NCBI RefSeq assembly: GCF_020171725.1
Contig: NZ_JAIVAJ010000001.1
Location: forward strand, 62,001 to 126,000
Reading direction: 5' to 3'
From: Halobacillus litoralis
GTDB lineage: Bacteria; Bacillota; Bacilli; Bacillales; Halobacillaceae
DNA: 64,000 bases
Shown here: in pieces, positions 8,145-16,516 of the stretch
Position numbering within the stretch: the stretch's first letter is position 1
Layout: each line of letters opens with the position of its first letter
Notes under the pieces: generated by a model
What the model was told of the DNA's origin: nothing
Databases searched by the model: none
Seen by the model: only the letters and a program-made list of their open reading frames with translations
Position numbers and translations under genes: made by a program

Positions 8145-8621
8145 GGCTGTGTCGGTATTTGTAATTGATTTCTCCAACCGTATGTACTGTCTCAACATAG
8201 CGATCCGCCACGTTAAAATCATACCAAGAGCAAGTAGAAAGAACATTCCGCTCGTTTCCCCGAAGGAAATCGTCTGCCCTATGACGAGCTTCAATATGAT
8301 CCTCAAGACTAGCAATCCGAACAAAATGCCGATAAATGCTTTAGAAGGCTTCAAATAGATCGAGCCTTCACGCACTTCAAACTTAGATGTTCGGATCAGG
8401 AAAATGGAGAATACGGCGCCAACAGCCATGGCTTCCAACACCTGAGTAAAGCTCACTCTGAACATAGGGAACAAAAACATGAGAGCCCCTGTGCTCATAA
8501 ATAGTGGTGGCAGAATTATTTTTTTTACACTTGCCGGCTTTCTGGCTGCACGCAGGCGGACGAAAATCATCCCCGTCGCCATGATGGCAGCCATTACCGT
8601 GCTGGCAATGAACCAAAACAT
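8133..8621 (-). CDS. ccdC: CcdC-like integral membrane protein
   Basis: 162 residues with about four predicted membrane segments (near residues 2-20, 36-58, 61-80 and 95-140) and a short basic tail. It matches the CcdC/YneJ family, always found beside ccdA and the CheY-like ccdB in Bacillus. Despite the name its role in cytochrome c biogenesis is not established; a ccdC mutation has little effect in B. subtilis. The start at 8621 has only a weak ribosome site (AAAGTGTG), so expression may depend on the upstream gene. Confidence 0.85.
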   Translation of the reverse strand: MFWFIASTVMAAIMATGMIFVRLRAARKPASVKKIILPPLFMSTGALMFLFPMFRVSFTQVLEAMAVGAVFSIFLIRTSKFEVREGSIYLKPSKAFIGILFGLLVLRIILKLVIGQTISFGETSGMFFLLALGMILTWRIAMLRQYIRLEKSITNTDTAKRV

Positions 8622-8654
8622 AACATTTCACACTTTCTAATCTGATACCAGCCT

Positions 8655-9014
8655 TTAGTTTAGAACACGATCAATAGCATCAAGCACACGTGCCTCATCG
8701 AACGGTTTGACGATAAAATCTTTAGCTCCGTTCTCAATGGCTTCGACGACCATCTTCTGCTGGCCCATCGCAGAACACATGACGATGTTCACATCATCCG
8801 CTTTTTCTTTAATCTTTTTCAGCGCTTCGATCCCATTCATTTCAGGCATCGTGATGTCCATCGTAATCAAATCAGGCTTAAGCGATTCGTTCATCAAAAT
8901 GGCTTCCTGCCCGTTCTCTGCTTCACCTACAACCTCATGATTCCCTTTTTGTAAAATGTTCGTCAACGTCATGCGCATAAATTTCGCGTCATCTACGACA
9001 AGTACTTTTGCCAT
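8655..9014 (-). CDS. ccdB: CheY-like single-domain response regulator
   Basis: 119 residues making a complete receiver domain and nothing else. Acidic pocket VVDDAKFMRM, phospho-acceptor Asp in LITMDITMPEMNG (about residue 54), the Ser of IVMCSAMGQQ and the Lys of DFIVKPF are all present, so it can probably be phosphorylated. It resembles both CheY and the ccd-locus regulator YneI/CcdB; location between ccdA and ccdC decides for the latter. It has no DNA-binding domain. Whether it controls anything in cytochrome c maturation is unknown. It starts 12 bases after the end of the MrpB-like gene. Confidence 0.88.
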   Translation of the reverse strand: MAKVLVVDDAKFMRMTLTNILQKGNHEVVGEAENGQEAILMNESLKPDLITMDITMPEMNGIEALKKIKEKADDVNIVMCSAMGQQKMVVEAIENGAKDFIVKPFDEARVLDAIDRVLN

Positions 9015-9026
9015 GAAAGCTCCCCC

Positions 9027-9464
9027 TTACTTCACTTCCCCACGATCACTCGCAATCGTTAAGATAATCGTCATGGTCACTCCGATTACTGTCAGGTAAA
9101 CACCTAAATCAAACAATAGTGCCGTAGCCAAGTGTGTTTTCCCAAGGACAGGCAGTTGAAAGTAAGCGTCCGACTGACTGAGGAACGGCTCACCAAACAT
9201 AAAGGAACCAATACCTGTCGCTACTGCAATGGTCAGCCCAACAGTAAGCATTAACCTGAAATTAATTGGGAGAATCTTTTGCATCGCTTTTACGCCGTAG
9301 GCCATATACATGAGTACGAATGCTGCCGACGTCATCAATCCACCGATGAAACCTCCACCAGGATTGTTGTGCCCCGCAAAAAATAAGTAAATTGAAAACC
9401 CAAGTAGTATAAAGGCAATGAGTGTTGTCGTTGTTCTTAAAATGATGTCGTTTGTTCGGGTCAT
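9027..9464 (-). CDS. Lone MrpB/MnhB-type Na+/H+ antiporter subunit B
   Basis: 145 residues with four predicted membrane segments. The NDIILRTTTTLI start, the GHNNPGGGFIGGLM motif and the late LFDLGVYLTVIG helix are typical of Mrp subunit B (MnhB). Mrp antiporters normally need six or seven proteins from one operon (mrpABCDEFG); no other mrp gene lies in this window. Here the gene sits inside the ccd cluster, 63 bases after ccdA and 12 bases before ccdB, and is therefore probably cotranscribed. The ATG at 9464 follows AAAGGAG; an upstream reading to 9500 has no site. It may assist another Mrp complex or have acquired a separate role. Confidence 0.88.
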   Translation of the reverse strand: MTRTNDIILRTTTTLIAFILLGFSIYLFFAGHNNPGGGFIGGLMTSAAFVLMYMAYGVKAMQKILPINFRLMLTVGLTIAVATGIGSFMFGEPFLSQSDAYFQLPVLGKTHLATALLFDLGVYLTVIGVTMTIILTIASDRGEVK

Positions 9465-9527
9465 ACAAATACTCCTTTTTCTTTTCAATACCCTTATCAT
9501 ATTACAAAAGAGCCTAAAAATCCATGA

Positions 9528-10232
9528 TTAGAACCCTTGAAAATTAAAGAGCCCGGCCAAATAAGAAGTGAGCATCGTCATCCAGTCGAAATATAGCGCA
9601 ATTCCGATTACGATCATTAAATACCCACCTACTTTGACGATTGCTGCGCTGTTCTTCCTGATCCAGTTCAATTTTCCAATAAAGAAGGAAAGAAGAAGGA
9701 ACGGAATAGAAAAACCAAGGGAATAAGCCATCATCATTACAAAGAATGAACTGGGATTCTCAACACCAAGGGCAAGGACTGCACCAAGGATGGGACCTGT
9801 ACATGGAGTCCAGCCAAGGGAAAACGTCAATCCGATGATAAACGAGCCGAAATAGCCTACAGGACGGTTCTTGAACGTAACCTTTCTGTCTTTCATAAGG
9901 AATTGAAAATTAAAAACTCCTATGATGACGAGTCCGAAGAAGATGATCAGGATGGCTCCAAGTCTCCGGATGATTGTATCGTTTGAAATGAAGAACTGTG
10001 AAAAATAGGATCCTGATAATCCGAGAATGACGAAAATCGTGGTAAATCCCAGCAGGAATAGCACCGTATGAATTAAGCTTTTACGCTTCAACATGGCGTT
10101 CTCTTCCCTAAGCTCACTGACACTCATGCCTGTTATGTAAGACAAAAACGCAGGGAAAAGCGGTAGTACACATGGTGAAATAAAGGAAAGGAACCCCGCA
10201 CCGAAGGCGAGAAACACATTAACTTCTGACAT
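9528..10232 (-). CDS. ccdA: Cytochrome c biogenesis protein CcdA (thiol transporter)
   Basis: 234 residues with six membrane segments, the DsbD-core type. It carries reducing equivalents from cytoplasmic thioredoxin across the membrane to extracytoplasmic thiol proteins for haem attachment and spore synthesis. The two key Cys are in FISPCVLPLFPAFLSY (TM1) and LGWTPCTGPILGAVL (TM4). RBS GGAGG precedes the ATG. Likely partners are ResA/StoA-type proteins such as the WCPPC protein encoded at 3819-4418. Confidence 0.95.
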   Translation of the reverse strand: MSEVNVFLAFGAGFLSFISPCVLPLFPAFLSYITGMSVSELREENAMLKRKSLIHTVLFLLGFTTIFVILGLSGSYFSQFFISNDTIIRRLGAILIIFFGLVIIGVFNFQFLMKDRKVTFKNRPVGYFGSFIIGLTFSLGWTPCTGPILGAVLALGVENPSSFFVMMMAYSLGFSIPFLLLSFFIGKLNWIRKNSAAIVKVGGYLMIVIGIALYFDWMTMLTSYLAGLFNFQGF

Positions 10233-10559
10233 AAATAGTCCTCCAATAGTAATCTCATGATTATTGTATCAAATCCCCTTGTGAAATACGATGATACAAG
10301 TTGTGAACAAAATAAGGCTTTCTGTTCTTTATGACGTTCGCCATGTGAAAATTCTTCTTATCGCTTTTCTGTATAGAAAAAACCACCTCTCCTGAAATTG
10401 AATCCTGTAAAGAATTCAAAAGGAGAAGTGGTTTTTTGAATGATTAAGCTAAATTGTGCAAAATTCCAATGAAAGATTAAGAAAAGGATGAGTCATCCTG
10501 TAGTTTCATCGTAAAAAATATTGCTGATAAATAGCTGTAACCCTTGATATGACAAGATT
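10233..10559. other. Intergenic region between ccdA and yneF
   Basis: About 330 bases without a supported ORF. It holds a long shared hairpin at 10379-10435 that ends the yneF transcript and, on the right side, AT-rich sequence between that hairpin and the yneF stop. The ccdA promoter must lie in 10240-10375, but no clear -10/-35 pair is convincing. Confidence 0.5.
10379..10435. terminator. Long bidirectional hairpin between ccdA and yneF
   Basis: AAAACCACCTCTCCT pairs with AGGAGAAGTGGTTTT with one wobble, around a 27-base loop that itself contains TTGAAT/ATTCAA. T runs flank it on both strands. Confidence 0.7.
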
Positions 10560-10787
10560 TTACTTGTCCATTTGGTTGTTCATAGAACGCATCATTTGAT
10601 TGATTTTCTTCTGTGATGGCTTCTGACCCATTTGCATCATCAATGTGCGCAGCATCTGTTCGTTAATAGGCGGGTTCTTTTTCAAGTAGTTCATCATATA
10701 CTTTCTTGCGATGAAAAAGCCAAGCGCTACTCCACCGACAAGGGTTAATACAGCAATGATGATGACCCATACAATCCCCAAAGTCAT
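10560..10787 (-). CDS. yneF: YneF family (UPF0154) membrane protein
   Basis: 75 residues: an N-terminal membrane helix (about residues 3-25, with [14 protein letters not shown]) and a basic Gln/Met/Lys-rich tail ending [13 protein letters not shown]. It matches the UPF0154 family, about 72 residues in Bacillus. The start at 10787 has AAGGAGG eleven bases upstream; a much longer reading to 10988 would overlap sirA and is rejected. The function is unknown. It follows sirA, as in B. subtilis. Confidence 0.88.
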   Translation of the reverse strand: MTLGIVWVIIIAVLTLVGGVALGFFIARKYMMNYLKKNPPINEQMLRTLMMQMGQKPSQKKINQMMRSMNNQMDK

Positions 10788-10861
10788 AACTTCGTCTTCC
10801 TCCTTCGTGTTGTCTCCCATAACAGTATAGTAAAACACTTTCACAAATACAATAGGTGTTT

Positions 10862-11287
10862 TTATAAGAGGATTTGTTGACCGGCAAGCGGGGAGAGCCA
10901 TCCGTAGTGTTTTCCACTCGTTTCTAAGATGAAAAACGAGTGCGCCGACTTGCGAAGGGGCTCTAGTACCATCGCTTCTGCCTGCCACAGGTCCTCACAC
11001 TGAAATTGACAACAATAGTTCTTATGGTTCATTATACCACAGGTTTCGCCATAATCGAAGAAAGGAAGTTGTCCATTTATACGCAGAACAGCCGCTTCTT
11101 TCAAAGGAGAGTGCTTCTCTACCCACTCTTTGAAAGGAAACGATTCGGCAATATACCCCCACTGCTTCATTAGGTTCGCAGAGTCCGGTTTTTTCAGCAT
11201 ATCCAAAAAGAAGCGCTTCATCAGCTCTACTTTATAATAATAGTTCTCAGCAATCTCTCTCTGTATTGAAAAGACGACCATATCCAT
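10862..11287 (-). CDS. sirA: Sporulation inhibitor of replication SirA
   Basis: 141 residues. The ending [18 protein letters not shown] matches the conserved SirA C-terminus (KRYGWLNP in B. subtilis) and the gene sits between tkt and yneF, as expected. SirA is made on entry to sporulation and binds domain I of DnaA to stop new replication rounds. The promoter region fits this: a TTGACA/TATAAT pair with unusual spacing and two Spo0A boxes (see separate entries). The remainder is divergent, as is usual for this protein. Confidence 0.82.
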   Translation of the reverse strand: MDMVVFSIQREIAENYYYKVELMKRFFLDMLKKPDSANLMKQWGYIAESFPFKEWVEKHSPLKEAAVLRINGQLPFFDYGETCGIMNHKNYCCQFQCEDLWQAEAMVLEPLRKSAHSFFILETSGKHYGWLSPLAGQQILL

Positions 11288-11308
11288 AAGCGTTCACTCC
11301 TTGTGCCC

Positions 11309-11341
11309 ATTATAACGGGCGTAGAGATGAAAATTTGTCAA
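11309..11341 (-). promoter_or_regulatory. sirA promoter with spoIIG-like spacing
   Basis: On the minus strand a perfect TTGACA (complement at 11336-11341) and a perfect TATAAT (complement at 11309-11314) are 21 bases apart, too far for ordinary sigma-A use. Spo0A-activated promoters such as spoIIG show the same stretched arrangement. The transcript would start about 20 bases before the ATG. Confidence 0.62.
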
Positions 11342-11375
11342 TTCATGTACGGAACGTATCGCGAATTTTGTCAAA
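11334..11375. promoter_or_regulatory. Two Spo0A boxes upstream of sirA
   Basis: TTTGTCAAT at 11334-11342 (one mismatch) overlaps the -35 element and TTTGTCAAA at 11367-11375 is a perfect match to the 0A box TTTGTCRAA. They are direct repeats 33 bases apart. sirA is a known Spo0A-activated gene; site use here is inferred. Confidence 0.6.
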
Positions 11376-11422
11376 GGGTCGCTGTTAACAAAATAGGAGG
11401 ACTGTCTACTAGAGAATAAAAA

Positions 11423-11446
11423 AGCCACCGGGAAAACCCGGTGGCT
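11423..11446 (-). terminator. Terminator after tkt
   Basis: A perfect ten-base stem AGCCACCGGG/CCCGGTGGCT with an AAAA loop, followed by six T residues on the minus strand. Confidence 0.9.
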
Positions 11447-11463
11447 GACTTTTACATTTAAAT

Positions 11464-13467
11464 TTAGTTGATCAAGCTTTCAGCATGTTTCACAACGTTA
11501 TCTACTGTGAAACCGTAATTCTCGATAACAGTCTCTCCTGGAGCTGAAGCACCAAATGTATCGATACCGATGATCGCGCCATCAAGGCCAACATAACGAT
11601 CCCAACCGAAGCTTGCTCCCATTTCAACAGCAAGACGTTTACGAACGCTTGTCGGAAGGACACTTTCTTTGTATTCCGCACTCTGTTTGTTGAAGCGGTC
11701 GAAGGACGGGATACTTACGACACGAACGTCGTATCCTTTCGTCTTCAGTTCTTCTTTCGCCTGCATGACAAGCTGAACTTCAGAACCTGAAGCCATTAGA
11801 ATCGCATCCGGCTCGCTCTTATCAGAGTCAGACAGAATGTATCCACCTTGTTTCACACCTTCGTACGCTTTGTCCGCTGTTCCCTCAAGTGTCGGAAGAC
11901 CTTGACGAGTTAAGACAAGAGCATGCGGTGTAGATTGTGATTCAAGAGCTAGTCTCCAAGCAGCACTGGATTCGTTCCCATCTGCAGGTCTTACGACAGA
12001 TAGATTCGGCATCGCACGAAGGGAAGCCAACTGCTCGACTGGTTCGTGAGTCGGGCCATCTTCTCCAACTGCAACAGAGTCGTGTGTCAACACGTAGTTA
12101 ACAGGAAGACCCATTAGTGCAGATAGACGAAGGGCAGGACGAAGGTAGTCACTGAATACGAAGAACGTACCGCCGTAAACTCTCAGGCCACCGTGAAGCG
12201 CCATTCCGTTAAGAGCGGCTGCCATTGCGAATTCACGTACACCAAACCATACGTTACGACCGGCATAGTTTTCGCGTGAGAAGTCTTCTTCTCCTTTGAC
12301 AGCTGTTTTGTTTGATCCTGCAAGGTCAGCACTTCCTCCGAAGAAGTTTGGAACAGCTTGAGACAATGCATTGATCGCCTCGCCGGAAGAAGCACGTGTA
12401 GCAAGCTTGTCTTCTCCAGCTTTATAAGTTGGAAGCTCATTCTCCCATCCTTCAGGAAATTCATCATTGATTGCCGCTTTGAATTCTTTTGCAAGTTCAG
12501 GGTGTGCTTCAGAATACTTGGAAATCAGTTCGTTCCAAGCACTTTCCTGATCTTCCCCATTCTTTTGTACTTTGTTCTGGAAGTCTTGGTACACTTCATC
12601 AGGTACGTGGAATGGTTCGTGCTCCCACTTGTAGAATTCTTTTGCAGCTGTTGCTTCTTCGTCACCTAGTGGCGCGCCGTGAGAATCTGATTTACCAGAC
12701 TTTGTCGGAGCTCCGTAACCGATAACGGTCTTCACTTCAATCATTGTAGGCTGATCTGTGTTCGCTTTTGCCTGCTCGATCGCTTTTGCGATTTCTTCCG
12801 TATTTGTACCGTCTTCCACACGGATAACCTGCCAACCGTATGCTTCATAGCGCTTTTCAACGCTTTCGCTGAAGGAGCGGTCCAAGTCGCCGTCTAGAGA
12901 GATATCGTTGGAATCATAAAGAACGATCAGCTTACCAAGTCCTAAGTGACCGGCAAGGGATGCAGATTCCTGAGAAACACCCTCCATTAAGTCTCCATCA
13001 CCACAGATGGAATACGTATAGTGGTCCACGACGTTATAACCCTCACGGTTATACTTCGCAGCTAAGTGCGCTTCTGCCATAGCCATACCAGTTGCCATAG
13101 AAAGACCTTGTCCAAGTGGACCAGTTGTCGCTTCTACACCGTCTGTATGTCCGAACTCAGGGTGACCTGGAGTTTTAGAGTCCCACTGACGGAAATCTTT
13201 CAAGTCATCAATGGATACCTTGTATCCAGAGAGATGAAGTAAGCTGTAAAGTAGCATAGAACCGTGACCTGCGGATAGGACGAAGCGGTCGCGGTCGAAC
13301 CACTTGGAATTTTTAGGGTTGTGGTTCATGAAGTCAGTCCAAAGCGTGTACGCCATAGGTGCTGCACCCATCGGCATCCCCGGGTGACCAGAGCTCGCTT
13401 TTTCTACTGCGTCAATAGTTAATGTGCGAATTGTATTAATTGAAGTTTGTTCAAGGCTGTTTGCCAT
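11464..13467 (-). CDS. tkt: Transketolase
   Basis: 667 residues, full length. It moves two-carbon units between sugar phosphates in the pentose phosphate pathway, using thiamine diphosphate. The cofactor motif starts at [33 protein letters not shown]; substrate-binding His residues are in [16 protein letters not shown] and [10 protein letters not shown], and the transketolase motif [28 protein letters not shown] is intact. RBS AAAGGGG precedes the ATG. It is flanked by ynzC and sirA as in B. subtilis. Confidence 0.98.
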   Translation of the reverse strand: MANSLEQTSINTIRTLTIDAVEKASSGHPGMPMGAAPMAYTLWTDFMNHNPKNSKWFDRDRFVLSAGHGSMLLYSLLHLSGYKVSIDDLKDFRQWDSKTPGHPEFGHTDGVEATTGPLGQGLSMATGMAMAEAHLAAKYNREGYNVVDHYTYSICGDGDLMEGVSQESASLAGHLGLGKLIVLYDSNDISLDGDLDRSFSESVEKRYEAYGWQVIRVEDGTNTEEIAKAIEQAKANTDQPTMIEVKTVIGYGAPTKSGKSDSHGAPLGDEEATAAKEFYKWEHEPFHVPDEVYQDFQNKVQKNGEDQESAWNELISKYSEAHPELAKEFKAAINDEFPEGWENELPTYKAGEDKLATRASSGEAINALSQAVPNFFGGSADLAGSNKTAVKGEEDFSRENYAGRNVWFGVREFAMAAALNGMALHGGLRVYGGTFFVFSDYLRPALRLSALMGLPVNYVLTHDSVAVGEDGPTHEPVEQLASLRAMPNLSVVRPADGNESSAAWRLALESQSTPHALVLTRQGLPTLEGTADKAYEGVKQGGYILSDSDKSEPDAILMASGSEVQLVMQAKEELKTKGYDVRVVSIPSFDRFNKQSAEYKESVLPTSVRKRLAVEMGASFGWDRYVGLDGAIIGIDTFGASAPGETVIENYGFTVDNVVKHAESLIN

Positions 13468-13646
13468 AGTTTAACAATCCCCTTTCTTATCAGGTATGTA
13501 ACAAGTATTATCCTATAATGAAAACACTCAGGACACAAGTGTAGAACCTATTTTTCATTCGTTTTGACGTTCCATGATGACTATTTTCACCAAAAAAGGC
13601 GGCTTTAAACAAAAAAGGTGGAAGCGCCCTCATAGTCTAAATAAGA

Positions 13647-13674
13647 AAATCCGCACGGGACTGCGTGCGGATTT
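13647..13674 (-). terminator. Terminator after ynzC
   Basis: A perfect eleven-base stem AAATCCGCACG/CGTGCGGATTT, with T residues following on the minus strand. Confidence 0.85.
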
Positions 13675-13678
13675 ATAC

Positions 13679-13912
13679 TTAATGCTTGCGCTCGTTTTTC
13701 TGCATTTTCTTCAGCTTGGCAGGCGTTACGTCATTTCCTGCGGGGTCAACGACTGTTACGCCTTTCAGCTGACTTTTGAAGGATTTACGAGCGTTTTTCA
13801 AATATTCTTCTCGTAACTTTTTCTGCTCCTGCTTTTCAGCGCTAGTCAGTTCAGCTTCTTTAGATTTATTAGCAAGTTCGTTTATACGGTTTAATTTATC
13901 TTGTGAAATCAT
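13679..13912 (-). CDS. ynzC: YnzC-like DUF896 protein
   Basis: 77 residues of charged helix. The motif DKLNRINELANKSKEAELT, then EQKKLREEYLKNARKSFKSQLKG, defines DUF896, a two-helix hairpin protein. In B. subtilis ynzC is the last gene of the LexA-controlled yneA-yneB-ynzC operon; here a hairpin at 13972-13997 lies between yneB and ynzC, so SOS control may be partial. The ATG at 13912 has AAGGAG eight bases upstream and is preferred to a TTG two codons earlier. The function is unknown. Confidence 0.9.
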   Translation of the reverse strand: MISQDKLNRINELANKSKEAELTSAEKQEQKKLREEYLKNARKSFKSQLKGVTVVDPAGNDVTPAKLKKMQKNERKH

Positions 13913-13971
13913 GGACAAAGCTCCTTTGTGAAAAATAGTCTCTTGTCATTCAAATGCGGTCCAAAGGAAAA

Positions 13972-13997
13972 AGACAAGAATCTAATGACTCTTGTCT
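13972..13997 (-). terminator. Terminator after yneB
   Basis: AGACAAGA pairs with TCTTGTCT; on the minus strand TTTTTCC follows. It separates yneB from ynzC. Confidence 0.65.
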
Positions 13998-14005
13998 ACT
14001 ATATC

Positions 14006-14683
<678 letters not shown>

Positions 14684-14715
14684 CTACTTAGAATCTATCA
14701 CTAACATACTATAAA

Positions 14716-14811
14716 TTAAGCACTCGTGACCATTGAAAAGTAAAGAAAAGCTAAGCTTGCCACAAACATAATGATATACGTCACATCAAGTTTCGATAGC
14801 TTATTAAACAT
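14716..14811 (-). CDS. SOS-controlled 31-residue membrane peptide in the yneA position
   Basis: A 31-residue ORF with a strong GGAGGG site seven bases before the ATG. It starts MFNKLSKLDVTY and then forms one membrane helix through about residue 28. It lies between lexA and yneB, exactly where B. subtilis has yneA, the SOS division inhibitor with a membrane helix followed by a LysM domain. Here there is no LysM part and only 50 bases before yneB, so no remnant can hide there. Two LexA boxes sit 22-51 bases upstream of the start. I infer a short SOS-induced membrane peptide, perhaps a division inhibitor like the unrelated 29-residue SidA of Caulobacter. Coding status rests on RBS, position and hydrophobicity. 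Confidence 0.68.
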   Translation of the reverse strand: MFNKLSKLDVTYIIMFVASLAFLYFSMVTSA

Positions 14812-14832
14812 CTATAATCCCTCCGTTTTATA

Positions 14833-14862
14833 AGAACGAACGTTCCTAAGAACTTTTGTTCG
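14833..14862. promoter_or_regulatory. LexA boxes 1 and 2 (yneA side)
   Basis: AGAACGAACGTTCC at 14833-14846 has a perfect GAAC-N4-GTTC core, and AGAACTTTTGTTCG at 14849-14862 matches the Bacillus SOS consensus CGAACN4GTTCG at all but the first base. Both are just upstream of the short membrane-peptide gene. Confidence 0.78.
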
Positions 14863-14888
14863 CCTTTCTTGTGATTCCATTGTATATA

Positions 14889-14933
14889 CGAACACATGTA
14901 CTTGTCAACTACAAAAATTCGAACGCTTGTTTG
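14889..14933. promoter_or_regulatory. LexA boxes 3 and 4 (lexA side)
   Basis: CGAACACATGTACT at 14889-14902 (two mismatches) and CGAACGCTTGTTTG at 14920-14933 (one mismatch) precede lexA. Together with the two boxes to the left this reproduces the multi-operator divergent lexA/yneA control region of Bacillus and would give lexA autoregulation. Confidence 0.7.
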
Positions 14934-14995
14934 TATTCTCTTTCTTCTCATGGTACAATGTGGTTACTATAAATCTATGTACGAGGTGTAAATCT

Positions 14996-15619
14996 ATGAG
15001 TAAACTTTCAAAGCGGCAGCAAGAAATCTTAGACTATATTAAAGAGCAAGTCATGTTAAAAGGGTATCCACCCTCTGTAAGGGAGATCGGTCAATCTGTT
15101 GGCCTCGCATCCAGCTCGACTGTTCACGGTCATCTGTCTCGACTGGAGAAAAAAGGCTATATTAGAAGAGACCCTACCAAACCAAGAGCCATTGAAGTGA
15201 TCGAATTAGAGGAGGACAATACGATCCCCCGCACAGAAGCTGCCTATGCGCCGGTCATCGGTAAAGTTACGGCCGGTTCACCGATTACAGCAGTTGAGAA
15301 TATCGAAGAATACGTTCCCCTTCCAAGTAACATCGCTGGATCAGAAGAGAACACATTCGTTCTAATCGTACAGGGAGAGAGTATGATTGAAGCAGGAATC
15401 CTCGACGGGGATATGGTCATAGTCCGCCAGCAGCAAACCGCGTTAAACGGGGACATTGTCGTAGCCATGACAGAAGAGGAAGAAGCGACGGTCAAGCGTT
15501 TCTTTAAAGAACGCAATCACATTCGCCTGCAACCCGAGAATGCAACGATGGATCCGATCATCGTCAATGATGTATCGATCCTCGGTAAGGTCGTAGGGTT
15601 ATACCGTACCGTCCATTAA
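14996..15619 (+). CDS. lexA: LexA repressor
   Basis: 207 residues, standard length. The N-terminal winged helix reads [15 protein letters not shown] through [23 protein letters not shown]; the C-terminal S24 peptidase domain has cleavage site Ala93-Gly94 (KVTAGSP), nucleophile Ser129 in QGESM and Lys167 in TVKRFF. RecA-stimulated self-cleavage derepresses the SOS genes. The ATG at 14996 has GAGGTG seven bases upstream; the longer reading starting at 14927 would run through operator box 4 and is rejected. Confidence 0.98.
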   Translation: MSKLSKRQQEILDYIKEQVMLKGYPPSVREIGQSVGLASSSTVHGHLSRLEKKGYIRRDPTKPRAIEVIELEEDNTIPRTEAAYAPVIGKVTAGSPITAVENIEEYVPLPSNIAGSEENTFVLIVQGESMIEAGILDGDMVIVRQQQTALNGDIVVAMTEEEEATVKRFFKERNHIRLQPENATMDPIIVNDVSILGKVVGLYRTVH

Positions 15620-15680
15620 TGCTGCTTACCACTAGGGTGAAGATAGCACTTCAGCCCTCTGCACCTCATAATAGATCAAA

Positions 15681-15717
15681 AAAAGGGCCCCGTTCATATT
15701 ACGGGGCCCTCTTTTTT
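15681..15717. terminator. Bidirectional terminator between lexA and the lipoprotein gene
   Basis: AGGGCCCCG pairs with CGGGGCCCT, flanked by A-rich sequence on the left and TTTTTT on the right, so it can serve both converging genes. Confidence 0.88.
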
Positions 15718-15719
15718 CG

Positions 15720-16169
15720 TTACTGGGATAACTGCTGCACCTGATCAATGATGCTGCGCACTTCTTCAAAGGATTGAAAAGCGTCTGTGTTTCTTACTAC
15801 TTCCGGGTCGAGAGATCCATTCTCCATGTTCTCTAAGTACACATCAATGCCTTGAAGAGCCTGGTTGTTATAGTCTACGACCTGCTGGTGAAGGTCACCC
15901 CCGACATTTGGAGCTTCCAAGCCGTTAAATTCTTCAATGTCTGATTTCATCTCTTCTAAAAGAGTCTCCAATTCTGACAGCTTATCAGGGTCGTTCACAG
16001 CCTGTTCCACTAAGGCTGGTGCTTCATTCATGAATGCAGACGCTTCATTTGCGTATTCTTGTGCTTCATCAGCATAGTTTAGCGTATTGTTCACATCATT
16101 CAAAAATGAGCAACCCGAAAGCAGCGTTCCAATAAGGATGAACACAGTTACCCCTGTCCATTTTTTCAT
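15720..16169 (-). CDS. Small lipoprotein, DUF6376-like
   Basis: 149 residues. A type II signal peptide ends in the lipobox LLSGC with Cys20 as lipidation site. The mature part is acidic and helical (NDVNNTLNYADEAQEYANEA, then repeated Glu/Leu heptad-like spacing), so a coiled coil is likely. It resembles the DUF6376 lipoproteins of Bacillus, whose function is unknown. RBS AAGGAG lies ten bases before the ATG. It is expected to be anchored to the outer face of the membrane. The family name is from memory of sequence character and is moderately sure; the lipoprotein call is firm. Confidence 0.78.
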   Translation of the reverse strand: MKKWTGVTVFILIGTLLSGCSFLNDVNNTLNYADEAQEYANEASAFMNEAPALVEQAVNDPDKLSELETLLEEMKSDIEEFNGLEAPNVGGDLHQQVVDYNNQALQGIDVYLENMENGSLDPEVVRNTDAFQSFEEVRSIIDQVQQLSQ

Positions 16170-16202
16170 AACAAAACAGCTCCTTTTGTTTACATAATAA
16201 AA

Positions 16203-16238
16203 AACTAGTAAAGGCCGTAAGACGTACCTTCACTAGTT
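16203..16238 (-). terminator. Terminator after the WYL-like gene
   Basis: AACTAGTAAAGG pairs with CCTTCACTAGTT with one mismatch around a twelve-base loop; on the minus strand a T-rich tail (TTTTTTATTA) follows. Confidence 0.7.
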
Positions 16239-16283
16239 ATACGTGGGAATGTAGCTGAAGTTTCATACAAAACCTATTTTTTA

Positions 16284-16511
16284 TTAAGAGATGTCACGCT
16301 GTTTCTTTTTCCCATGGTGTGGAAATAGCGAAAGAATGTTTTCCCTGCGGAATGTCCGGACCTCCCTGCGCTCAAAACAGTAGGCAGCAACATGATCCTC
16401 ACGTATCCTAACGACTCGTATGGTCCGCTGAGTGACGTCCCCACTCTTAGATACGTAAATGATATCAAGCTTCATCTTATCTTCTAGAGAACGCTTTAAC
16501 AGGAATTCCAA
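16284..16511 (-). CDS. Small WYL-domain-like protein
   Basis: 75 residues. The core KLDIIYVSKSGDVTQRTIRV, then VAAYCFERREVRTFRRENILS, has the beta-strand pattern and the late arginine-rich strand of a minimal WYL domain, a ligand- or nucleic-acid-sensing fold common in DNA-damage and phage-defence regulators. There is no helix-turn-helix. The start is TTG at 16511 with GGAGGGG six bases upstream. That ribosome site lies in the right-hand RNA arm of a perfect 16-base palindrome that also contains a LexA-like box (see 16517-16561). Comparable stand-alone short WYL proteins exist in Bacillaceae but have no known function. Confidence 0.7.
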   Translation of the reverse strand: MEFLLKRSLEDKMKLDIIYVSKSGDVTQRTIRVVRIREDHVAAYCFERREVRTFRRENILSLFPHHGKKKQRDIS

Positions 16512-16516
16512 TAGTA

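Noticed and set aside
10788-10988. Longer N-terminal extension of YneF
   Set aside because: It would overlap sirA, lacks membrane-protein character and has no ribosome site; the start at 10787 has AAGGAGG.
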